Positions 11,571-24,500 of a stretch of 64,000 nt of DNA are shown here, one piece after another; the first letter of the stretch is position 1, and the number at the start of each line of letters is the position of its first letter. The translations under genes were made by a program, and so were the position numbers. Source of the DNA: Zygnema circumcarinatum (Eukaryota; Streptophyta; Zygnematophyceae; Zygnematales; Zygnemataceae); assembly GCA_037447605.1 (NCBI GenBank), contig CM074805.1:4180936-4244935 (forward strand), written 5' to 3'. Below the pieces are notes generated by a model, which saw only the letters and a program-made list of their open reading frames with translations, was not told where the DNA came from and did not search any database.

Positions 11571-11857
11571 CTTGGCCTTCCCATCCAACAAAAAAAACTT
11601 CCTGCCCGTCCCAAAAAGCCTTTCCAACCTTTCCCCCGCCCAGGACGTTTCTAGACCCCACCTCCTCGAACATCCACCGTCCGATCTACCATCCGACGGC
11701 TGTCGCATCCCCAGGATATTTTCCCCAGGCGGGCAGGCGGCGGTCCCGAGTCTGTGGGCCACACCTTAAATTTCAGCTGCCCGGCACCGCCCGTGGGCGG
11801 GCCCATATCCGCCCGGCCCCTCAGCGCTCCTGCGACCGCCCCCAAAGCTTGCAGCGG

Positions 11858-11869
11858 CGACACGTGTCG
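11858..11869. promoter_or_regulatory. 12-bp palindromic G-box (CGACACGTGTCG) just before the GLK start
   Basis: Perfect palindrome with a CACGTG core whose end is 14 bp before the ATG at 11884. CACGTG is the site for bZIP (HY5-like) and bHLH (PIF-like) light regulators. Position suggests 5' leader or core promoter. Confidence 0.5.
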
Positions 11870-11883
11870 TGTGCAGGGCAGCC

Positions 11884-14716
11884 ATGGCCGGGGCCGCAGC
11901 CACTGCTTCAGCAACAGTGTCTGTCTCCATGGGGGGAGCTTCACAATGTGCGTCAATGGGGGCGCAGGGGGAAGCCATGGCGGGGTTTGTGCCGAGGAGG
12001 GCAAGGAGGAGGGTGCAGGGAGAGAGGGGAGGGAAAGGGGAGAAGCTGCAGCAGCAGTTGCAGGCCATGGCGGCGTCTCCGCCTGTGTCGGGGCTGTCGG
12101 TGGAGAAGCAAGAGGAGGAGGAAGTCCTGGAAGCCATGGCTTTTCGGAGGGCGAGCTCGGGGAAGGAGGGCGCTGCAGAGCGGAGCAGTATAGGGCAGGA
12201 GGAAGAGAGAGAGAGGCATACGGAGGAAGAAGACGAAGAAGAAGAGGAAGAGGAAGAAGAGGTGGAGCTGCGGGCCATGGTGGGAGAGCGAGACTTGATG
12301 GAGAATCATCCCCGCTCTGTGAAGAAGGAGATGGAGGAGATTTTGGACGACGTGGCGTTGAGCTTGGGGACTGTCGTGGATTCCGACACGTGTTCGGTGG
12401 CAGATGCAGGCGCGCACGACCTCCTCTCATGGCCCGACTCAGCCCTCGACTTCTCGCTGGACTCGCTGGGCGGGGGCGAAGTGCACGACATTGAGCTGAC
12501 GGAGGAGGATGCGCTTCTCCTGGGAGGCATGCAGGCGGAGGGGGTGGAGGAGATGGAACAGCAGCACATGCAGGGGATGATGCAGAGAGGAGGGGGAGGG
12601 GGGGAGGAGGAAAGTGCAGTCACGCAGAGCGTGGAGGGAGGAAGGGGGCAGGAGGGCGGGCTAGGAGAGGAGGAGAGCGGGGGCAATGGGAAGGGCAACA
12701 AAACAGCCCCGGGCAGGAGAAAGATGAAGGTCAGAAGCCCTGCAAGCGCTTCTAATACTCCTACTTTTGCTACTAGTGCGCCTCTTGTTGCTCCTTACAG
12801 GAAAAGGATTGTTTCTTGAAAATGTGGGCAAATTCCTGTACATTTTATTTTGAATGTGTGGGATCTGACGGGCTAATGGATGGCTGCATTGTCAGGTGGA
12901 CTGGACTCCCGAGTTGCACAGGAGATTCGTCCAGGCGGTGGAGCAGCTTGGGGTGGAGAAGGCCATTCCTTCGCGGATTCTGGAGCTCATGGGCGTCCAA
13001 TGCCTCACTCGCCACAACATAGCCAGCCACCTGCAGGTCTGCTCTCACTCTCACGTCTTAGCTCCACATGCAGTCTCACGCCTCTTCACTTTCGTGGGCA
13101 TATGCTCATGCAACTGCGATTCCCGCAGTCTCTTCTCACAGTTACAAAGGATATTAGGCAGCCAGAAAGGTAGATACGTAGACAGATAGATGGATTGATG
13201 GATATATGGATAGGTCTGCAGGAAAGCTCAAGGCTGCTTTGGGGCTTGCAGAAGTACCGCTCGCATCGGAGGCATTTGATTGCCCGCGAAGCAGAGGCTG
13301 CTACGTGGCACCAGAGAAGACCCTTAGATCCCTCCGCCTGGTCCAGAATGAGGCGAGATGGAAGCTCATGGGTCCACCCATCCCACACCGCCCCTCCCCG
13401 CATTCAGCCGCGCCCTACCTTGGGCCTCCCGCAGCTTCAGCCGCACCCCTCTCCTCCCATAGGACACCCCATCTCTCACCCTCCTGCTCCTCCCGCTGTA
13501 GGGATGCCTCTTTATGTGTGGGGCCATCCCACGGTGGACCATTCTCCGGCTCACATGTGGCAGCAGCCGCCTCCGACATGGTATGCTCCGGATGGCATGT
13601 GGCAGTATCCCATGGTGAGGGCAGCTTTCTCCCCTTCTCCTTTTCCCCCTCCTCTCGTCTCCCAACACTCTTCTTGCTTCAAGCTGCCAAGGTTCCGTGC
13701 AGTCCCTTCCAGGGTAGGCCCATTGACGTTAGGGGAATAACAGTGAAGAGAAAATGCTCAGAAGTTTCAGACTTCTCAAGCGCAATTTTCTTATAGGATG
13801 ATTGGGTTGTGTTGTCCACAGACTTCCATGGATGCCTCGTGGGGACATCCGTCAGGAGCAGTGCAAGGCACCCCATGCTTTTCGCAGCAGGTTCCGGTGA
13901 GTCCACACCTCTTGGAAACTTTTCAGAGTGGTTAGCTTCCTACGCTTCCTACGCTTCGTAATCACAGCCCCCCGTCTCTACTTCCCTTTCCCCCCTCCCC
14001 CCCCCCAACCCCCCCCCACAAACTATTTGCAGTCTTTTGAGAGTGCTCCGACACCAAGCACAAGACTTGAAGTTGTTTGGATTGTAGTTCGATTCGGTGC
14101 ACGTTTTATGTCAGAGGAAGTGAGTGCATGTGAGCGTGTGGCTGTGCAGAGGTTGATGAGCGCCCCTTCCGTAGTCTGTGGATCGTCCTCCTTCCTTCCA
14201 TCAGCAATGCTGGGAGGGGTCATGGGCGGGGAGAGCCTCCTCTGCGATGATGTGCTGAATGAGCCGCTCTATTCGTCTCTTGCGGACGATTTCGACCTCT
14301 TCATAGAGCCGGGAGATGAGCCTTTCAGCACGTCAGGAGATGTGAGGCGCCCCCTCCCTTGTTTCTCCCCCTCTTCTTATCCCTCGCTCTGTGACTGCTT
14401 CCTTCTTTCTTTTCTTCCGTTTGTCTCCTTGCTTATGGGGTAAGCTAGGTCACGATGAGTAGCAAGAGCGAGAGTATATGCTCGCTGAACCCCCTCTCTC
14501 TCTCTCTCACGTTCTCTGTGAACTGTGGAGTGTAAGCAGGCCTCACGGAGCATTCTGGATGAAGCGATCAGCAAAGCGCTCGCGGATCCTCTCACTCCTC
14601 TCCCGTTGGGTCTGAAGCCTCCCTCCATGGAGAAGGTGATGGCAGAGCTTCAGCGGCAGGGGATCACTACTGCTGCGCCTCTCTCCCCGCAACAGCCTGC
14701 TCCTGTGGCAGCGTAG
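11884..14716 (+). CDS. GLK: GOLDEN2-LIKE (GLK) GARP transcription factor
   Basis: Predicted 597 aa; exons 11884-12729, 12896-13036, 13252-13614, 13822-13896, 14150-14341, 14540-14716, all GT-AG and in phase. The ATG at 11884 has context GCAGCCATGGCC; an in-frame GTG upstream was not used. Exon 2 plus the start of exon 3 encode the Myb-like GARP DNA-binding domain (residues 283-340: [40 protein letters not shown]) followed by the GLK signature AREAEA (340-345). The last exon is the GCT box ([20 protein letters not shown]), which separates GLK from other GARP proteins. The middle is Pro/His/Trp-rich ([14 protein letters not shown]). The N-terminal 282 residues are acidic with a Glu run at about 112-127. 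GLKs act in the nucleus to switch on chlorophyll-biosynthesis and light-harvesting genes. Exon 4 is the least conserved piece. Confidence 0.95.
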
Positions 14717-14997
14717 AGAGAGAGGTGTAGAGGTAGAGGGAGAGAGCGCGCGAGAGAGAGGGTGGGGCAGAGTGATCTGTCTGTGCAGGTGAATCATTAT
14801 CTTTGTTTGCATTCTTATTTATTTCCTCTTTGCATAGAGATATAAGCAGTGACCTGTTCCGGGTCAAGTAGCGCATTTCCCCGCAGAGACTGTACATGCC
14901 GCCAGCTGGCGTGTTGCTGCAGTGTGGGGCAGCAGAATATGAGAGCAGGAGCCTACTTCCACGCAGCAGAAAAACGCTAAAAAGAGAAAGAGAGAAG

Positions 14998-15112
14998 AGT
15001 GAAAAAGAGGGCGAGAGTGAGAGAGGGAGAGAGAGAGAGTGGTAGAGAGGGCGAGAGTGGGAGAGGGAGAGAGAGAGAGAGAGAGTGGTAGAGAGAGAGA
15101 GAGAGAGGGGAG
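14998..15112. repeat. (GA)n microsatellite
   Basis: Interrupted GAGAGA runs with GGGCGAGAGTG and GTGGTAGAGAG spacers that repeat at about 45-bp intervals, downstream of the GLK stop. Confidence 0.8.
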
Positions 15113-15975
15113 CTGATCAGCTCTCGAGGTTAGCCGAGGAACAAAGGCAGGCAGTGAAGGATAGATATGGATGGCTCGGCAGGCTGTGACAAAGTAGGGC
15201 GAAAGAATGGCCTTGTGGACATAGCGGGGGTTAGATCGCAGTTTTGTCCAGAAGCTGCTCCGTAAGGTGGCGGTTTCTATGTAGCATCCGTTAGACATGG
15301 CGGCCTCCGGACGGATTTGGAGCATGGCACGGGACAGCATCATCTGGGAGGGGCGGAGGATGACAGGCGCCAAAGAAATCAGACGACAATCCAATGACAG
15401 GAGGGAAGGTGAGGAGGAGAGGATGTGAGGGTGAGTGAGGGAGGAGAGAGAGGGGGGAGAGCAGCGAGAGGGAGACACTGCTGTGTATAAGAAAAATGCT
15501 CTTCCGCTAGAAGAGAAGTTTTGTCAACTCACACCATCACTTGATGTGGCGTAAAATTTTGTCAATACACATTTTTACGGAGAAGCAGCGCGTTGTGGGG
15601 TGCTTGGTTTTCTGTTCGATTCGGCTTGGAAGCTCCTAAGGCCTCTTGCACCTTCAGCATGTATGCATGTTGCCATAGAGCCAGCTCCTTTATGTGCTTT
15701 GCCTCTTTATGTAATGGGTGTCGACCTGTGAGTTGGAGAGACTGGCTGCCGCCGAGGCGCGGGGTCGTGAACGGAAACAGTGAACGGGAGCAGTGAGCAG
15801 AAAAGCTGCAAAGCGTTTTGTAACATATTGCGAATGTTAGAGAAGTGGAGGAGGCAAACAGCGCAAGTGCCGTACAGGCCAAAACTAAAGGCAAGGCTGG
15901 ACATGCTCGAGCTTACTCCGCCTCGCTGGCGATGTCGACATCCATGGCATCATGATAGCGATGGTGATGGGCGCC

Positions 15976-16055
15976 CGGTCATGCCATGCTATGCACTGCC
16001 ATGCATGCCATACATGCCATGCCCTGCCACGCCATGCCATGCCATGCCGCGCTGC
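15976..16055. repeat. CATGC/CATGCC-type short tandem tract
   Basis: Irregular repeats of 5-mers such as CATGC, ATGCC and CTGCC. Similar short CATG-rich patches occur near 46385-46475 in the MOS11-MOR1 spacer. Confidence 0.7.
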
Positions 16056-17339
16056 CGGAGCCCTCCATTATTTGCGCCATTAAAGGAGGCTCAAAATTAT
16101 TGGCATGATTTCACGGGGCCGTACAGCAACATCCGCGTCCTGTTTGTCGTTTCTGTGGTTTCGGAGACTTCGAGATTCACGGTCTGCCGGCGGCCGGTCA
16201 CCAAATACGACGAACAGTGATTCGTACAAGTTTCGTACGGCCGCACATCGCAACGGTCGGAACAGCGTCCTTCGACCGTACAGCTCACAAAATTTTCGTC
16301 GCAAAAAGCAAACTTCCGAAAATTGCGGCCAATCAGAGCCGCCCATCCGAAAGAAAAACAATTATGCTTTTTTCCTCTGCCCGATGCAACTTCTAACCCC
16401 TTTCACTATGCGAGCTGGCCTTTTCCAATGGAAAAATGCCACGCGTATATAATGTACACGTGCCAGGCTCCCATTGGGTAATGGCGCAATAACAGTCCCC
16501 TGCGACGTCACCGGCGGGCCCGTTTGGGTCCCTAACCGACACCCCTTGCGGATAGCCGCCAACGCGGGCGCTAGCCGACATCTAATATGTCGGTGCGCCT
16601 TCGCGGCATTGTACGGTTTGTTGAGCACGCGCGCAGGCGCAAATCTATGCGTCGGCCACGTGACGTTCTGCGAGTGGCGGCCGCGATTCGGTCACGTGAA
16701 GGTGCTGACAGGCTGACGTGGCGCCTCCACTCGGAGGGCGACAGCTGTCGCGTGGCGCGCTGTCTGCGGGAGCGCGAGCGGCGGCCAGAAGCGACGTGAG
16801 GTGACAGCGAGGAGCGCCGTATGAACAGAATCATGGGCCGTACAAACGGACCGTACGGACAGATCTCTCACGAGTCGGGGATCAAGCGCAGACGTGACGT
16901 GACGTACAATACTACGTTTTAGGGCCACGTCACTTTCTTGTGAAGTGTTTTTTTTTTTTTTAATATATTTGGGGGTGCGATTCATGGTCCAACTTTGTTC
17001 CAACTTCTGAATGGTTGGCTGACGTAGTTGACATTTTTGCTGAGGTCATCTCGCACGTGCGTACGTTGAATGAGCACCATTCGAAATTTAGGTCTCGCTG
17101 TCGTACCCGAATAAAAACATGGGGTAAACCCACAAATTCATTTCTTACCACCGGATCACCGTCACGTGGCACTTTAGGCTCCTCACTCCACGGTGTCCGC
17201 GACTCCGATTGGATTTGAGGTTACGCGAGCCACCACGTGGATACCACGTGGCTCCCTCCCGTTGGCCCTAGAGCCCATCCGGCTTCCCCCCGCCCGATCC
17301 AGCCGGCTCGCTCGCTCGCTCGTACGGACGGACCAGCCG

Positions 17340-17475
17340 GCGATTTCTAGGGTTTTTCTAGGGTTTTTAGGTTTTTAGGTTTCAGGGTTTCAGGGCTTAA
17401 CGTTTCTAGGGTTTTTTGGCTTGTAGGGTCTTTAGGGTTTCTAGGGTTTTTAGGGTTTTCAGGTTTTTGGGAGGC
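17340..17475. repeat. Degenerate telomere-like (TTTAGGG) tract
   Basis: Repeated AGGGTTT, AGGGTTTTT and TTTAGGTTT units on the + strand. It is a degenerate interstitial array with the same unit as the plant telomere. Telo-boxes of this kind also occur in promoters of growth-related plant genes, but no gene start is seen next to it. Confidence 0.75.
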
Positions 17476-18564
17476 GCCGCGGCTAGAAAACTTGGTTGCT
17501 GAGTTGCAAACTCGCGCCGGACTCGGTTTGCGGCCACGCCACGTCAGCAGGGGACCGGTAGGCGCACCTGCAAGGCTTCGCATGGCCCAATGGCCGTGCG
17601 TCACGTGGCAATTAAGAATATTGTTTCATGGTGTTATTCGTAAATATTTGTATCGGCAAATATCGTCTGTATATGTATCGAGCTGATCGTTTCACGATAT
17701 ACTGGAATATATCGTTTGGTGGTGCATTGGCTGGTATTGGCAATGAATGGTTGTTTGGTCGCGAACCAATGGTTGGAACGAGGATGTACGGACCGAATCC
17801 GCTGAAAACCAATCAGGGATTGCCTACAGGTTGTGCTGACTCGGCCTGGCACCACGTGGCATTCCTGTACGGTAGTCATTTTTGCAGGCCCTGTTTTTCA
17901 GAATCTCCCCATGACAAAAAGTGACCAAAACTGGTCCTTATAAATTCATAAAAAATTGTGAATTTCAATTACAGAAATTTCCAATGAGCACTCACTCACT
18001 CTGGTCGGTGAAAAAAAAGTCTTGGACGAGTGAAAAGGTGAAGAGTGGGACAGGAAATGGCATCGTCACCTCACGATGGCGAAGCCATCAACATGTACAT
18101 GGACAAAATCAAGATAGGGAACCAAAGGAAACGGTCACAAAGGATCTAAGGAGAAAAGAGTGAACCGAGAAGCTCCCGAAAAATAATTCATCGCTTTGTG
18201 GGTTCGTTCGCTTTCTGCTAAACGTAACTGTAAATACTTTTTGGTAATTAGAATCCTCTCATTCCCAAAATGTTACTGAAGTTGCATTCGTACGCCGACC
18301 GCTGCCCGAGCATGTGCTCGCAAGTGAGCACGATCTGTAAACGAATTTGTAAGTGTTTGTTCGCAGATTTGGCCCGATAAAGTTTTCCCTCGACAATCAA
18401 AGTCAAGCATTATTGAGCTCTGCCAGGCGGCCATAGCACCATGGCCTCGTGGGAGCAGCCCATACTGGAGGACTATTGACTCGGCCAACAGTATCTATAC
18501 AATGAGATTCGTTGTGAAGGCGCTCCCAAGCACTTCCTGCCCCATCTTGAATCCCAGACAGCAC

Positions 18565-21500
18565 CTACTGTGCTCCTCGCCCTGCTCGCACCTGCTCCTT
18601 CAGTTGCAGCGACCTGTCCCCTGCCGGTCGCCTCTTTCCCAATTCCAGCAAGCCCTGCAGAAGGCTCTGTGAAGAAGGCTCGTCTATGGTCTGTAAGGAA
18701 GCTGTGAGTCCCCTCAAAACCTCTTCAAAACTGTTTTCCAAGCGCCTGCAACCCTCCAGCCATAAGAGGAGCACACATGCAACATCATCACAGTTAGGCA
18801 TGCCGTACAAAAATGCCCTGTACGAAAGTACGTAAGTACTGTACTTTCTCTTCCCCTTCTGTACGTTGCAGTCAGCCCATGGAACTCTGGAGGGTCACAT
18901 ACCGCAGTTTGGATTCAAGAGAGCTGTCGTGCTGGTCTAACATTCGCTGAGCTCCAACATATTCCACGAAGATATCTCTCAGCTGGGTAAGTCTCTGCAG
19001 GAAACAAAAGGCAGATATTGGTTGCATGTTATAATATGCGTTTAAGGAAAATGAGCAGAAACAAGGTAAGCATGTCTAGGTCAACCATGGCTCACCAGTA
19101 GAAAGGGTTGGTGGTGAAGAAGGCATTGGTGAAGGCAGCAATGGAGAAACGTTGTATGGTATTCCACCATCTGAGCCCACCCACATATTTGTTCACATTT
19201 TATATCTTGCTTGGAGGGGCTTATGGTGGAGTCCACGGCAGAGAGAGAGAAGCATTGCTCACCTCATCAATGGAATTGGCTTTCAGGAGCTGTCCTTCCA
19301 TTTTCCTCCAATTGGGCTCCAAAACCTGCCAAAGAAGCAAAAGAGTATCTTTCATCCTTTCACTTGCAGACAGTGAGAAAACAAGAGTCACTCTGATCAC
19401 TAAAGCAACAAGGGTCTAGTGTCCAGTTTTTATAATGACTATGCTGAGACGGGTCCCTCTTTTATCAAAGAATCAAAGTGAACTTACAATGCTTGTAGCG
19501 TGTTGTAGAATGGTTTCAAGGAGCGGCAGCATGCGCTGTCCAAGGAACTGCCATCTGAACACCATCGGATGTGCTTTTTTGTTCATGATGTTCCTCTGTT
19601 TACCCCAGCATAACATGAGTTTACCAGGCACAGGCAGTTTTATAGGAGGCCTACTTACATGGGCCATCATTCAATACAAAGAGTCACCTTATACACAATC
19701 TCCACAATCTATTCAATGCAAATGACTTCTGTTGAACCTGTGCTAAAAGGCTCACCTGGCGAGCTACAGCAAGGCAGTTCATCTGCAGCTGGTGATGTAT
19801 GCGACGGCAAGAGAACAAGTGCTGAAAGATTATCTTATAGGCCTTCAATGCCTTTTGGGACACCACCAATGATATGGGCCAGGGCACCTGCACCCACAGT
19901 TTGCACTTTAGCATACTTCACCTCCTCATTCCCAGGTCGATGCAGTTCGCTTCCAAAAATCTAAAAAAACCGTCAAGGGTTATCACTACGGCTGCACCAA
20001 CATTGAGCTTACTCTGTAGTCCATGGTGAAAGCATTCCACCCATCAGCTACGTCGGGACTGTGGGAGGTGCTGGGTACATCGTTCTCGTTAGGTCCATCA
20101 AAAGCTATGCAACGAACTTCTCCCTCTTTGCTATGCACTGTGTACTCCATATCCTCCACGTCTTCGTCGACGACCGCCAGCATGTTCCCAAGTTCTTCTT
20201 TAACCCATTTCACTCGGACTGCAAACGGCTTCATATCCTGCAACTCTAGCCGGAAGGTCAAGTCATGGTCCTCCGTTATGAGGGAGAAGGCGAGTGAAGT
20301 ATACATGCCCAATGAGCGCTGCAGAATCCTGACTTGAATTAAGTTTCAGATTCAGCAATGGACCCTAGCAACCAATGCCAACAAGTTATGTGCTCGAGCT
20401 TCAGAGATGTATGCTGCGTAGACAGAGTAGTGAACTTCGAATCGATGAAGTTATGTTATGACCTAATATTAGAAAGATTTCCTGTGACTTAATCTTTCGT
20501 TTATGGAGAGGGTTGAGGAAGTGGCAATACGAAGCTACTAAAATGAACGTCCTGTACAGCAAAGGGAGGGCTCACCAAAGCAAGCGTGATATCCTTATGG
20601 AAAGGATCGCAGAAGCACAATGATGTGCGTAAAGACCGTTCCAGCAGAGGCTGCATTTCAGACAACAGACGAGGAAAAAAAACACATAAATGTACCTTCA
20701 TGAGAGATGTGAATGACAAGTAGATGTCCTGCAAAGAAAGAGCATTCAAACGATTTGAAAGGGCAGAGTACGCACCACCAAAGTGTTTTTGGAAACAGCT
20801 CCCTGCCATTGCCTGCCTGCATGTTTGCTCAATTCTCCGGAGGCGAAGTCCATGAAGTCAAGAATGAAATCACCCTGAAAGACATAACATGTGGAATCAG
20901 ATAACCACCGCTAACGAAAAGATATTTGATGGCATCTACATCACACAGGCCAACAATTTCTTTAAGAAGAACGAAATTTTTTGAGGAAGGACGAAGGACT
21001 TAGGAATTGAGGAGAAACAAAAGCACTAGGCACAATGATATATATTGCATTGCATGCCATAGTCACCTCTGAACCACCTTGAAACTTGGAATGATGATTA
21101 TGCAAAGTAAACCACCAGTTAGTCCAAGCATAATCAAAATACTAAGCCAGACAAAGTCGCGATCTTTGTTCACTCACCCGGTAATGAAAGAAGCAGTTCT
21201 TAAGGGATTGCAAACGTGGCATGAGCTTGTACTGCAGTCAATATTGACCCCCCCTCCCCTGTGAGACCTTGTTTATCAGACATTGAATAGCCCATTACCA
21301 CTTGAAAGAAGCAATCTCGATTCAAGCGAAGCTGCCACATGGATAGCTCTGCTATCGCCCATGTTTCGCGTAAACAGTATGTCTAACTCTTCAGGCAAAG
21401 ATGCAGGAAGCAAGAGGCTAAAGATGCATCTCCACCTGAATAGGAAGTTTGCCTGAGACAAATCTGCAAGCTAGTTTTCGACTCTCTTGCTCCACTAAAG

Positions 21501-24500
21501 ACTCAAAATGATTACAACAGGGCAGTACCATTATCTTACCTGTCCAAAAACAGAAGATTAGGTAACCTGCCTTTCTAGCCAAGCAGCGTGATGAAGCAGC
21601 CTTGGTATCATGGACTTCAAAACAGGCAATTTTTCGGACCTCACTTAACAACCAGATAGTTCTCTGAATATCTCTCCTCGTACATAACGTCTAGTATAGT
21701 ATCACATCATCGCTCAACAAAAAAGTTTTATCATAAGTGACCCACCTCCTCCTTTATTAGGCGCAGCAGTTCTGCACAGGACTCCTGGTAGGCTATTTGA
21801 ATGCATTCAAGGTAGGCAGTCTCGTCTTCGATGCTGGAAAGGCGAGAATCTGAAGTGCCTAAACCAGCAACCTGAAAAACAGGGCTCCCTTGACATTCGA
21901 GTAAACATCTCAATATTGAATGATTTCAATGCAGCCTATCTGGTTTTCATAGAAGTATAAGGCCAAGTTTCAGATGCACACACAACTCTGCAAAGTCAAG
22001 AAGGATGGCTCTTAGACTTCAAAAGCAGTAGGCAACCGAAGATTATAACAGCAGCGCAGTAGGCAAACCGCCAAGTATTGGATGCTCAAAAGCAGCTGTC
22101 TCAGTTTCAAATTTTCAATAGTGCTTGCCTTTGACTCAAGAGAGACATTCACTCCCACAGCAGCACTGGAGACTGGACACAATCCATCTCTGAGTTGTGT
22201 CCAGAGTGGTGCCTACCTTTGCGCTGTGCCCACATTCCCGGATCGCTGTCAGGCATTTGCCTGTTGTAAGTATCTCTTTAGCTGCTCTCTGCAGGAAGTC
22301 CGGCACGGCATGGGGTCGAATCTGGTAGCGTTTTTCCCAATAAATAGAATCGGTCTGTCAATGCAACAAGGAAATCAGCGACTTCGAAATTTCAATGCCA
22401 GTCCTTTTATAGTAATCGTGAACTTAACACCTATGACACCTGTAGTGTCAGACTAACAATGGTATCCACAGTAGGCCAATATGTTAACAATTGTCTAGGT
22501 GCTGCCCTAGCGAATGATTGCAGCTCACCATTGACACGCTGTGGTCTTCCTCAATCATGAATTCACTATACGAATCGTCCAGAATTCCCTCAAATAACCA
22601 TCTGCATTCAATCCCCAACTCAGCCTCTGTCCATTGCGACTCTGGCCATCCTGACGACTAACTGCCAGAAGCAAACCACAGACACTGCAGGTTAGCGTGT
22701 GGGTGAACCCATCATCAACTCATAAAGTTGATTAGTTTAAAGGCCTTGACATCCTTTCAGGCCGGAGAGCATCACACAGGTGACACAAAGAATAGGGAGA
22801 AAAAAGCACAGATTTCGGCAGTAACTAAAGCAGATAAATACTGTGAGTGGGCTGACATCAACAGAGCCGGGAATGAGTGAAGCAAGTGTTCGCCGTTTCA
22901 ACTCACCTCTCCAGCATCTCTGTGTACGGCTGGTAACTAGCTTTCCAGAGGGCATCCAGCTTCACCCGATGGTTTCCACCTCTAGGAAAGCATATTGCCT
23001 GTATTAGCATATCAAGGTGAGAGTAAGACAATGAAGTTTGTCAAAAACAACCACAGGAGACATCGAGGTCTCCTGTGGTTGTCCATCCGACAGTTGGCAT
23101 GGTTTCTGGCAGTCCATGCAGTTCCTAAGAGGTTGTTTTCTTGAAGGAACACATCGAATAAACTTACAGGCCAGGACACCCAAAATGTAAGGGTGCAATC
23201 ATGTCTCAAGTGCATAACGTGATTATGTTGGAATTGATGGATTCATTCCAAGACTACGCACAGTAACATCACAATTAAGCATGACACTCAGTTCAGTCAA
23301 TCACTCTTAAAGAAAACTACCGACTTTACTTCCCCGTGCACTGACGTGAAATGTAATGAAAGTTCTGCAGAAGATTGCAAGCAAATAACTTGCTGGGGTG
23401 GTTGCCTCCATAAGCTGGATAATTTACCTCATGAGAAAGGTAGTTGAGCAAAGGAGCTCCCATGAGATTATTCTGTGTCACATGCTGCAGCAGAGCAGCC
23501 AGCACTCTGAAGAGATCCATGAAAGGCTGCACACCAGAACTCCCAGACAGTAAAGTATGCTCCTTCAGTCTGAATTTAATAACAACAATAACATCCAATA
23601 ACTTCATCAACGCATTTCTCGTACGGCCAACAACTAACCCTTAGCAACAGCCACAGAGGCGTGCACTTTTCGTACTTTTCGTCGTATGTTTCAAGTGAAA
23701 CAGGAGTAAGAGCACATGAGCTTCCTTTACTGTGCAGCTATTGCGATCACGGCAAGTCATATGCAATGAGTCTGCATTTGATCCATTTCCCACATGGAGT
23801 GAAGTCACCCTCGGTACATCTGGGGTCCAGAGAGACCCTGTTCCGTGCAAATTACACAAATGTACAAACTAATGCATCACAGGAAAAATGACAGTTGCAG
23901 AAAAGAACATGAACATGATTAAGGCGTTTTCAAAATTCTTAACCAAAATCGATACCTGGCATAAATCTTGCACTTCGGATAAGAGCGACAGTTGTCCCAT
24001 TCGCCACCTATCGTCTACCTCAACCACGACAAGATCGAGTTCCTGAAATATTACAGCAAGAAAATAGATGAAAGGCCACTTAAGCCATGGTAAGGCTCTG
24101 GGGAAAGCACGTCTTGTGGTTCACCTGACTTACATGCATTAGTCATGCGTTTGTTGTCAACAAACGTTTCAAAACTGCTGATACTCTCCTTTCTCACCCA
24201 ATAAAAAGATGGTAGCAGCTTCCATAACTTTTTAGCGATGACATTTAATCAGACCATAAGAGTCCACCTCCATTTTTCCCCTCAAACAACGGATCTCCTG
24301 ATTCATAGTGTTGGTTGGAACTCAAATCCGCAGGACAAGAGCAAGGCTTATCTACAGCAAGACTTTTCATAGACCATGCATTTATGTGCAATAGGCGACG
24401 GTGTTTTAAGCAGATCAGGCAGAGATGCACCGTCAGGACTTGGAACAGCTCTTCTCCAAGAGCATGCCTAATGAGGCCTTGATCATAAGAGCGGGCAGTG

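Larger units (their letters stand above)
14717..18564. other. Convergent intergenic region with promoter-like motifs and repeats
   Basis: Between the 3' ends of GLK and GCP2. I find no gene. It holds GA tracts, a CATGC-type tract, many GTACG/CGTACGG motifs (15866, 16119, 16222-16240, 16277, 16610, 16830-16860, 17059, 17322, 17785, 17868), several CACGTG G-boxes (about 16659, 16694, 17163, 17235, 17247, 17604, 17855) and an AGGGTTT-rich tract. A 204-codon antisense frame at 14864-15478 matches nothing I know and overlaps the GA tracts. Confidence 0.55.

Noticed and set aside
11651-12430. 259-codon antisense Pro/Ser-rich frame and other antisense frames over GLK exon 1
   Set aside because: Shadows of the GC-rich acidic GLK exon, no splice or family support.
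14864-15478. 204-codon minus-strand frame
   Set aside because: Built largely on (GA)n tracts; the non-repetitive part shows no recognisable domain.
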